64,000 bases of DNA from Strongylocentrotus purpuratus (Eukaryota > Echinodermata > Echinoidea > Camarodonta > Strongylocentrotidae), in the NCBI RefSeq assembly GCF_000002235.5, contig NW_022145609.1, forward strand, positions 34,232,630 through 34,296,629, read 5' to 3'. This document shows, piece after piece, positions 56,053 to 64,000 of this stretch (positions within the stretch are counted from its first letter, which is position 1; each line of letters begins with the position of its first letter). A program made the position numbers and the translations under genes. The notes under the pieces are model-generated. The model was not told where the DNA came from. It worked only from the letters and a program-made list of their open reading frames with translations, and did not search any database.

Positions 56053-57404
56053 GCAGGCATCGAACTTACACTCCCTAGAGGTGGCAGCTTGGCCATACCT
56101 TGTGTCAGGTATCGAACTTACACTCCCTAAAGGTGGCAGCTCGGCCATACCTTGTGTCAGGTATTAAACTTACACTCCCTAGAGGTGGCAGCTCGGCCAT
56201 ACCTTGTGTCAGGTATTAAACTTACACTCCCTAGAGGTGGCAGCTCGGCCATACCTTGTGTCAGGTATTAAACTTACACTCCCTAGAGGTGGCAGCTCGG
56301 CCATACCTTGTGTCAGGTATTAAACTTACACTCCCTAGAGGTGGCAGCTCGGCCATACCTTGTGTCAGGTATTAAACTTACACTCCCTAGAGGTGGCAGC
56401 TCGGCCATACCTTGTGTCAGGTATTAAACTTACACTCCCTAGAGGTGGCAGCTCGGCCATACCTTGTGTCAGGTATCGAACTTACACTCCCTTGAGGTGG
56501 GAGCTCGGCCATACCTTGTGTCAGGTATCAAACTTACACTCCCTAGAGGTGGGAGCTCGGCCATACCTTGTGTCAGGTATCGAACTTACACTCCCTAGAG
56601 GTGGGAGCTCGGCCATACCTTGTGTCAGGTATCGAACTTACACTCCCTAGAGGTGGCAGCTCGGCCATACCTTGTGTCAGGTATTAAACTTACACTCCCT
56701 AGAGGTGGCAGCTCGGCCATACCTTGTGTCAGGTATTAAACTTACACTCCCTAAAGGTGGCAGCTCGGCCATACCTTGTGTCAGGTATTGAACTTACACT
56801 CCCTAGAGGTGGCAGCTCGGCCATACCTTGTGTCAGGTATTAAACTTACACTCCCTAAAGGTGGCAGCTCGGCCATACCTTGTGTCAGGTATTAAAGTTA
56901 CACTCCCTAGAGGTGGCAGCTCGGCCATACCTTGTGTCAGGTATTAAACTTACACTCCCTAGAGGTGGCAACTCGGCCATACCTTGTGTCAGGTATTAAA
57001 CTTACACTTCCTAGAGGTGGCAGCTCGGCCATACCTTGTGTCAGGTATTAAACTTACACTCCCTAGAGGTGGCAGGTCGGCCATACCTTGTGTCAGGTAT
57101 TAAACTTACACTCCCTAGAGGTGGCAGCTCGGCCATACCTTGTGTCAGGTATTAAACTTACACTCCCTAGAGGTGGCAGCTCGGCCATACCTTGTGTCAG
57201 GCATCGAACTTACACTCCCTAGAGGTGGCAGGTCGGCCATACCTTGTGTCAGGTATTAAACTTACACTCCCTAGAGGTGGCAGCTCGGCCATACCTTGTG
57301 TCAGGCATCGAACTTACACTCCCTAGAGGTGGCAGGTCGGCCATACCTTGTGTCAGGTATTGAACTTACACTCCCTAGAGGTGGCAGGTCGGCCATACCT
57401 TGTG
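56053..57404. repeat. 52 bp satellite, about 26 units
   Basis: The unit runs GTCAGGTATTAAACTTACAC, TCCCTAGAGGTGGCAGCTCG, GCCATACCTTGT. Variants alternate between ATTAAAC and ATCGAAC and between GGCAGCTCG, GGGAGCTCG and GGCAGGTCG. Variant units are clustered rather than random (GGGAGC at about 56490-56630, GCAGGTCG towards the right end), which indicates local homogenisation. Frames reading Leu-His-Ser repeats are artefacts. Confidence 0.95.
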
Positions 57405-57858
57405 TTTGTATAGCACTTGTTTGGCAGTCATGTGGCGCTAGATCAACACAATTCGAAACCTACAATCAAACTGTAAGAGAAAGACAAGAGGAGTGGCAGG
57501 AGAAAAAAAGATGGAGAGGGGATGGGGAGGGGGATGGAGAGGGATGTGTGTGTGTGTGTGTTGTGGTGTGTGTGAGTGTGTGAGAGAGAGGGAGAGAGAG
57601 AAAAAAAAGGAAAGAGGGAAAAGTAAGAGAGAGAGAAAGGAAAAAGAGATAGAGATATGAAAAGATAGAGATAAATAATTCTGCCATACCTTGTGTTTGT
57701 ATAGCACTTGTTTGGCAGTCATGTGGCGCTAGATCAACACAATGTGAAACCTACAATCAAACTGTAAGAGCAAGACAAGAGAGAGAGAGTGGCAGGAGAA
57801 AAAAAGATGGAGAGGGGACGGGGGTAGGGAGGGATGTGTGTGGGTGTGCGTGCTGTGT

Positions 57859-57901
<43 letters not shown>

Positions 57902-58160
57902 AAGCAAGAGGGAAAAAAAGGGAGAAGGAAGAGAGAGAAAGGAAGAAGAGATACAGATTTGTAACTCGGCCATACCTTGCATTTGTTTTAATAGCACTTG
58001 TATATGGCAGTCATGTGGCGCTACATCAACATAATTTTAAACTTACAATCTGGCTATATTTATAAAGAGAAAGGGAAGAGAAGAAGTGATGGGAGAAAGG
58101 GAGGAAGGAAGAGAAAAGAAGATGGAGAGGGGAGGGGGATGGTGAGGGATGTGTGTGTGG
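57392..58160. repeat. ~290 bp tandem repeat, three units
   Basis: GCCATACCTT followed by TATAGCACTTGTTTGGCAGT-like and CATGTGGCGCTAGATCAACA sequence starts at 57392, 57683 and 57969. Each unit ends in GA-rich and GT-rich microsatellites (57540-57600, 57836-57900, 58100-58165). The first bases equal the end of the 52 bp unit, so the 52 bp satellite probably grew from this larger repeat. Confidence 0.85.
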
Positions 58161-58394
58161 GTCATTGGTGACATTGACAGACCAACCCAACGTGTCATTT
58201 TCTTCTAATTGATATTTTGTGTATCCCCAAATTGCAGTGTCAGCTACTATTAAACTTGGACTTGAAACAGATGTACAGATGACACTGTTGTCAGAGAAAC
58301 AAACCAACAAAAAACATACAAACAAACAATATAGTATAATACGCTTTGGTAACATTGCCTCTGTTTTATAATCAGTTGCTTGCCAAAATTTTAC

Positions 58395-58507
58395 CTGCTC
58401 CTTCAATGTATACAGGTTTGCGGGGTTGCATTTGAAATCATAAAATCTATGTTTTGTTGCCTTTTCAAAGTCACTGATGTATTCTGGTTTAATTAGCAGT
58501 AAAGAAT
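58395..58507 (-). CDS. Candidate 113-nt internal exon, unrecognised gene
   Basis: On the minus strand an acceptor (CAATCTATCTTTAG) precedes 58507 and the donor GTAAAA begins at 58394. The exon enters with two bases of a split codon, then reads SLLLIKPEYISDFEKATKHR, FYDFKCNPANLYTLKEQ and ends in phase 0. The residue mix is typical of a soluble globular protein. The frame stays open past the donor into intron-like sequence, which is why a longer 173-codon frame can be drawn here; its C-terminal part runs through a GA/GT repeat and is not protein-like. Phase matches the exon at 47409-47529, about 10.9 kb downstream on the same strand. No family was recognised. Confidence 0.5.
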
Positions 58508-59638
58508 CTAAAGATAGATTGAAATTTCTATGACTTGAGAATATCATTAAAATGAGTACCAGTATACAAACTTCTTTTATTATTCCACTTCTTTAAATTT
58601 TAATGGTACATCATAGCAACTGCCCTTCCATGTATACTTCTACAAAGGACTATGTGTTGTTACGCTGTTCAATGGCCTACTCCAAACTGTATTTCACAGA
58701 ATTGTGGGATTCCCATAAAATTGGGTTTCCCCAAGATTCTTTCTCTATCTCTCCACTTGATCTCATTTGAGATCATAACTCACACACACACACAAAACAA
58801 AACAATAATAGCAAACACTGATTTTTTTTGTGTTTCTTGGTTTCTGGGTTTTCTCAGTCGTGTAAATGAGAGTTTAAAAACTGTTTGTATTTCAAATTGG
58901 TTTCTCTGCAATGTAAATGGCCCAAGATTATACTTTAATAAAGGACTACATGTTGGTACGCTGTACATTATTTAGGTCTGTCTGCATGCTGCCATCATTA
59001 TAACTTGTCATCTGATTTGCATCTTGACGTAAAGTGGATGCTGTCTCTGTGATCAAATAAACGACTTATTTCTGTCAGTTAGGAGGAGATATCCGCTGGG
59101 TGTATTGCAGTCATTACTATAAATGCCAGTGATGGGATGAAAAGGTCAGATTTGTCCACCTTTATTTCGAAATTGTTATTGTTGTTGAGCTTTTAGTTTG
59201 CCCTTTTCACAACTGAGAACGGCACAATATTTCCGATTTGCATCGGTAAGCAATTTTTCTTGGTTGTGTTTCATTAGCAAGGCTTTATAATAATAATAAT
59301 AATAATAATGATAATAGCCTAATATTGTGGTAATGACATGTTCCTACAGGCATCAGCAATATTGCGGTATTCTGAAAACAAAAACACTGCATTATTTAGT
59401 GCTACCTGAACATTTATTCATACCTGTCATACCCATTGGTACATGTAGCTCATGTGTAAGAAAGCAGTATCATTTTCAACTATTATGGATACGTGTAGGT
59501 GGCAGATACTGGTTGGCATTTTAAAGCAAGCTTGTCTACTGAGTTCTTCCTGACAAATGGACACAGGTGGATAATTGTGGAAGAGGAGGAGGAGGAGGAG
59601 GAGGGGGAATTTGTAGTGGTGAGATGAGGGTGTATTAG

Positions 59639-59676
<38 letters not shown>

Positions 59677-59998
59677 TAGATAGATAGATAGACAGAGATA
59701 GATAGACAGAGATAGACAGACAGACAGACAGACAGACATCCAACCAGCCAGCCAGAAAGAGAGAAAAGAGAGAGAGAGAGAGAGAGAAAGAGATAGAACC
59801 GTATTGAGTCAATACACTGAAGAATATTGGTGTAGGAGTTGCAGGCTACATGTGAACATTCACAATTTTCTTGACGAAATAAGCTAGCATTTTTTCTTCA
59901 AAATGGATCATAAGTTGTTTTAATACATTAAAAGAATACTATTTGTATCATTATGATAGATGAAATAAAGTACTATTACATCGATGATTGAAAATCCA
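58508..59998. other. Non-coding DNA with simple repeats
   Basis: An (ATA)n tract lies at 59290-59320, and GA plus GATA/GACA microsatellites at 59640-59800. A repeated phrase (TCTACAAAGGACTATGTGTTG near 58640 and TTAATAAAGGACTACATGTTG near 58938) marks an old ~300 bp duplication. No exon was accepted. Confidence 0.5.
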
Positions 59999-60693
59999 TC
60001 TATATAAGTAATACGCTAAGGCTCCGCGGGGGGCGCGACGTCTCCGCGAGCCTTTGTATTCTATTGTTTTTAATGAGATCGCCGACCCAAGTTGGTGCGG
60101 CTATCTCCTCCTGAACCCTCCCCTCGGGGCACCCGTGCCCGGTGCCATCGTCCGCGGGAGAGTCTACTCTGTGGAATTGCCTATACTCCGCCCGAGGTCC
60201 TCCTCCGTGTCGACGTCCAGGGCGAAAACAGACGCGATATGCATAATGCAGGATATGCGTGACGACAGAGATACCTCATGGATATTCAACATTACATCCG
60301 TAGACACACGACCGATGACTATCCACTCACATTAAGTTGCGTATTAAATGCACGATGCACAGGGTCGGGATTACCCGAGTAAAGCATCTTTCTATAGGAT
60401 ATCCTTTGTAGTAGCTGCACAAGCACAAAGCCAGAGAGATACACGGGCTTCCCGTCCACGTCCAAACTTAGAGACCTATTTCCATCATGATTGCCGCGAT
60501 TTGTATATAGTTTTCGTGAATGGAGGTATGAAAACAAAGCCCTTTTTGTGATTATTACGGCCATGTTTACTGAATTTTAATCATCATTTCTTAAAGGAAA
60601 GTTTTCACAAGAAAATCATTGGACTGACAGTTCAGTCGCAAGCTGCCTTCACTCAACACACATACATTACACACAGTGCAGTGTAACTCCGGG

Positions 60694-60741
60694 AAGCTCC
60701 AACACCGGAGCCGGACGCCTGCGGCGCCGGTGGAGCTTCCC
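60694..60741. repeat. GC-rich hairpin inside the Helitron
   Basis: GGGAAGCTCCA-ACACCGG and CCGGTGGAGCTTCCC pair around a loop containing CCGGACGCCTGCGGCG. It is a strong cruciform or RNA stem. No poly-T terminator follows. Confidence 0.65.
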
Positions 60742-61415
60742 GTAGTTAAGTGAAGTGCTGCTGCTGTCGCGCGGCGTGGACTTTGACCGAGTGGAGAGTC
60801 GAAAAGTATGGGGGGCCAAGCAGGCCAATATTTGTACAACTATACAACTACACATACGTCTATCCATCCATCGAAGAACCCGTCAACACAACAGCGTGCG
60901 GGCCGAAGTGCCATAATTTTGTCCACCTATACAGCTACAAAACTATACGACTCTACGTCTACTCAGCCATCGGAGACTATTATTGTCTTATATCTACAGT
61001 AAATTACAAGAAAGCATTAATTTTAAATATGGTTATGAATTGCACTCAACCAGACAGAAGTATGTGACTTCATGCATTGCAAAACAGTTACGTAATGAGT
61101 AAAATCGTTTTTTTTTTTTTTTTGGGGGGGGGGGGGGGGGTGCAGAAAGAAAATCTGCATCACCATGCACCATTCTTGCATGTTACATGCAGGCTCCAAG
61201 AAACGTTCTTCAAAGTGGGGGGGGGGGGGGGGGGGAGAGATCAGATCGCAGCGAGTTGAGTGTATATATAATATAGGCGTGGGGTCCACGGGTTTCAAGG
61301 GGCCATAAACCCCCGAAAGCTCGGGGGGTTTAGGCGTTTAATTAGGGACAGATGAGCATATTTTTAATACTTTATTTGTGACACTTGCGGGTCACTAATT
61401 GGCGTGGGGTCAATA

Positions 61416-61771
61416 CGTAGAGTTGCGTAGTGTTGCGTACCAACTACGCTGGCCTACGTTACTATATGCTGAGGGACGGAAAGGGGTACGCAAGGTGAAC
61501 GAAAACAATTTAACATGTTTAATTTTTTCGCGTACGTGCGTAGAAACTTGACACAGAAAGTACGCCTTTTTACGCAACACTATGCTACATGACTACGCAA
61601 CAGTACGCTACCCTACGCCAGATCGACAAAGCAGTAAAAGCTTTCCACACAGTAAGCAACCATAAGCAAACCTGTACGCCAGCCTACGCATAACCTACGC
61701 ATGGACTATTTTCCCATTAATACGCAGCCTAATTTCTGCGTCGTCGGTACGCCACACTACGGAACTCTACG
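61416..61771. mobile_element. TIR element packed with TACGC motifs (356 bp)
   Basis: CGTAGAGTTGCGTAGTGTTG (61416-61435) and the reverse complement of 61752-61771 match with few changes and continue to GCGTACC. At least fifteen TACGC/GCGTA motifs fill the interior in both orientations. Such subterminal repeats suggest transposase-binding arrays. The target duplication is not resolved. It is nested in the Helitron. Confidence 0.65.
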
Positions 61772-61858
61772 CAGTTCCAGTGGCTTAAAGAATAACTACC
61801 GGTACAGTTGGATCTTTTTTTTTTTTTTTTTAATATAAGGCCAAATTTAAAAAAAAAT

Positions 61859-62239
61859 ATGTTTAGCGTCCTGTTTTTTTCGAAAAATGGGAAGGAGGAG
61901 GCCCTTTTTTTTTTTTTCAAAATGGCCGCTAAAAATGGCCGCTCCGTACATTTTCCCTGACATTCGGGCTATTTTTCAAGATGGCGGCCGACAATTTTTT
62001 TTTTTTTTTTTTTTTTTAAATCAGAAATACATTTTAGCAGTGCTTTTCATTTTTTTTTTCTTTCAAAAAAAAAAAATAAATAAAAAAAAAAAAAAAATAG
62101 GAGGCGGCCCCCAAAGAAGAAGCAGGCGGGGGCGCCTTTTTTTTCTTTCAAAAAAAAAAAAAAAAATGTTTAAAAAATTTCAAAAAAAAAAAAATAGGGG
62201 GCGGCCCCCAAAAAGGAAGCGGGCGGGGACGCTAAACAT
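61859..62239. mobile_element. Short inverted-repeat element with GTTTAGCGTCC ends (381 bp)
   Basis: ATGTTTAGCGTCC (61859-61871) and GGACGCTAAACAT (62227-62239) are perfect 13 bp inverted ends. The interior is poly-T/poly-A with AATGGCCGCTAAAAATGGCC, AAGATGGCGGCC and two copies of GGCGGCCCCCAAA. The Lys/Phe-rich 128-codon frame is a homopolymer artefact. Confidence 0.65.
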
Positions 62240-62368
62240 GTATATTTTTTTTAATGGCCTGAATGGCAAATAAAGTTCTTGGTGGTTTTAATTTAGACAG
62301 TCTCTTTATATCTATTTACACCCCCCGCCCCCCTCTAGAATCCCGCGGATTTCCGCGGGTCCTGCTAG

Positions 62369-64000
62369 TCTCAATTATCATTTGTGATGTGTTTTTCTAA
62401 ACTTGGTGGCGCTGTAAAGGTAGATAGATAGATAAATGGTTTATTCAAATCAAATCAAACATGTAAACAATAAATGTTCATTAATTCCATGCTTCGTAGC
62501 TAAAAACTAAATTTCGCAATGGATTACAGAATTAATTATTACAAGGTAAAATTGCACTTACTAATAATAAACTACTATAGATAATAATGCAACTCTTGGC
62601 ACCGGCGTCAAACCGCTGCGCCACCCCAGTCACCAGTGGGGCACGAAACAGTAAGATCATATACCCCCCGGATGAATAGCACGACGCAACGGATCAACAC
62701 CCATGCATACAATATACAGCACAATTCACAGTGAAATAATGAATACAAAAGGACAGGTATGGCGGAGGAGAAAAAGAAAGGGGGAGGGAGTATAAGAAAA
62801 TGATAACTTTTACATGATTAAAACATTACATACTTAACAAGAAATACATGCGTAATACTGTACATGGCAATTAACTGGTTTAGAACATTTCAACTCTGAA
62901 AATAGTAGTGTTGCATGTGGAAAATTACAAAAATATAAATCTATGTTTAGCATTAATCGTTCAATTTTCTATGAAATCACATTTTTTGTGAATGAATAAA
63001 TACTATAGGTCATGCTTTAAATATGGTACATGTACATGTATTATAATGCTCGAGTGATTTATCCAGTTAATTAGTAAAGAGTAAAAAAAACATGATCCAG
63101 TTTAGCTAAGGTGAATTAAATCTATTTAAAAAGGCTGGGATGTAATAAACAAGATCCCAAAACATAACCATGTTGGCAGGCGCAGGCACGGTAGGTTATC
63201 TATTGAAGTGAGGGGATGAACAAAGAAAACAACAACAGACATCCTCCTCACTAACAATAGACCACTCCTCCGCGTCTACGCCCGAAGGTTTCATGCATTG
63301 GAAATAAGCAATAGTAATAATCCCAAACTATATGTTTTAAAAAACATTATTTTAATTTCAAAGTGAGTAATTAAAAACATGCAAATATCATTTAAAATCA
63401 GTCATACTAAAGTCTGTTTGCCCCTTCTATTAGAGTTTATACAAAGTTCAATTAAAGTTCAATAATTTTGTCATGAATGGAATAGGGCTGTTTTGGTACA
63501 ATAATCCCAAAATTATCCAACATATTTGGGGCAAGTTTATCCGCAGAAACAGTAATTTCACAACAAAGTTCAATGTTCACACGCTGGCTGGGCATACGCA
63601 CACACGTCTATCCATAGCATCAATTCCATGTACACACACAAACAGGAATTTTAGACCAATTTTAGTGAAAGTTGTGAGAGCTAAATAAATTGGCGTCAGT
63701 CAAATACAGCGCCACCTATACCATAAACACAAAATAATGGCTAAAACCCTTTCAATCCCTCGCACATTTCCCCCATAGTTCAAAACCATGCACTGTGGTG
63801 CGATGAAAGAACTCATATATTTCCATGAGTAGTCATTGAACCTGATAAGGATCAAGCATCGCAGGCGATGACCTGCGTTACGACCTCCAAGATTTCAGTA
63901 TCCTATTTGGATTTCCTCTGGAATTTGGTTCACACCCCCTGGCCAATTCGGCAGACGAAGCGCTTCTCCCTCCAACACAATTAAGCGCTAAGTGGATTAC
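62369..64000. other. Unassigned DNA to the window end
   Basis: On the minus strand GGGGTGGCGCAGCGGTTTGA near 62608-62627 resembles a tRNA-type A box, possibly the head of a truncated SINE; no B box follows. One TACATG run occurs at 63028-63040. A 54-codon ATG-less frame near 63828-63985 on the plus strand has no supporting signals. Confidence 0.4.

Larger units (their letters stand above)
59999..62368 (+). mobile_element. Complete non-autonomous Helitron (2,370 bp)
   Basis: The 5' end TCTATATAAGTAATACGC begins right after A (59998). The 3' end is the perfect palindrome CCCGCGGATTTCCGCGGG (62342-62359), TCCTG, then CTAG (62365-62368) followed by T. A TC start, a hairpin shortly before CTRR, and insertion between A and T are the defining features of Helitrons. 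The first kilobase is unusually GC-rich (GGCTCCGCGGGGGGCGCGAC) compared with its surroundings. No Rep or helicase domain was seen. Two smaller inverted-repeat elements and poly-G/poly-A/T tracts lie in its 3' half. Confidence 0.75.

Noticed and set aside
56360..56650. 96-codon frame with a repeated Leu-Pro-Arg-Gly-Gly motif
   Set aside because: It is a reading of the 52 bp satellite between stops, not a repeat protein.
58026..58394. C-terminal two thirds of the 173-codon minus frame
   Set aside because: It lies beyond a splice donor and runs through GA/GT microsatellite DNA giving Ser/Pro/His strings; only 58395-58507 is kept as a candidate exon.
60694..60741. Hairpin considered as a transcription terminator
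   Set aside because: No poly-T follows and intrinsic terminators of this kind are bacterial; it is noted only as a structure.
61887..62273. 128-codon Lys/Phe-rich frame
   Set aside because: It is produced by poly-T and poly-A tracts inside a short inverted-repeat element.
62600..62650. tRNA gene
   Set aside because: Only an A-box-like stretch on the minus strand is present, with no B box or cloverleaf; at most a SINE head.

Overview
This window is non-coding eukaryotic DNA, most likely from a sea urchin or another echinoderm. It has no bacterial-style gene packing and no open frame above 204 codons, and the longest frames are simple-repeat artefacts. It is full of the palindromic hexamer TACATG (runs such as TACATGTACATG) and carries many transposon families typical of marine deuterostomes: TTAA-flanked MITEs, hAT, P/THAP, Tc1/mariner-type, Helitrons and a tRNA-derived SINE. 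The species assignment is inference from repeat style, not from a diagnostic gene.

Layout. 1-4.0 kb: a ~210 bp satellite interrupted by a hAT element and two TTAA MITEs, the whole 1,674 bp block then duplicated in tandem. 4-8.8 kb: further MITE copies, a purine-rich block and one ATG-less open frame. 8.84-10.26 kb: a hAT-type element filled with a degenerate GGGGCACTT-type array. 11.2-12.7 kb: a TTAA MITE and a degenerate inverted-repeat element with a possible Myb/SANT-like peptide. 12.9-13.45 kb: a large ATC trinucleotide array. 14-18.47 kb and 29.67-39.7 kb: TACATG-rich DNA, split by an 11.2 kb foreign segment (18471-29665) that lacks the hexamer, has perfect 22 bp terminal inverted repeats and TA on both sides, and contains several satellites, a 398 bp palindrome and nested repeats. 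36-40 kb: nested MITEs, a foldback element, a SINE. 40.68-44.92 kb: a decayed P-superfamily transposon with THAP-like coding remnants and an exact 8 bp target duplication. 45-52 kb: a ~405 bp repeat array, two TA-flanked elements, candidate exons and a 73 bp satellite. 54-58.2 kb: a Helitron-like element with a 157 bp core array, then 52 bp and ~290 bp arrays. 60.0-62.37 kb: a complete non-autonomous Helitron with two smaller inverted-repeat elements inside.

Host genes. No complete gene is visible. Best candidates are short exons with good splice signals: 58395-58507 and 47409-47529 on the minus strand, whose phases match as consecutive exons of one gene; 33580-33627 on the plus strand; and a frameshifted terminal exon or pseudogene at 48305-48588 on the plus strand. 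Most of the window would then be intron or intergenic DNA colonised by repeats. None of these exons was recognised as a known family.
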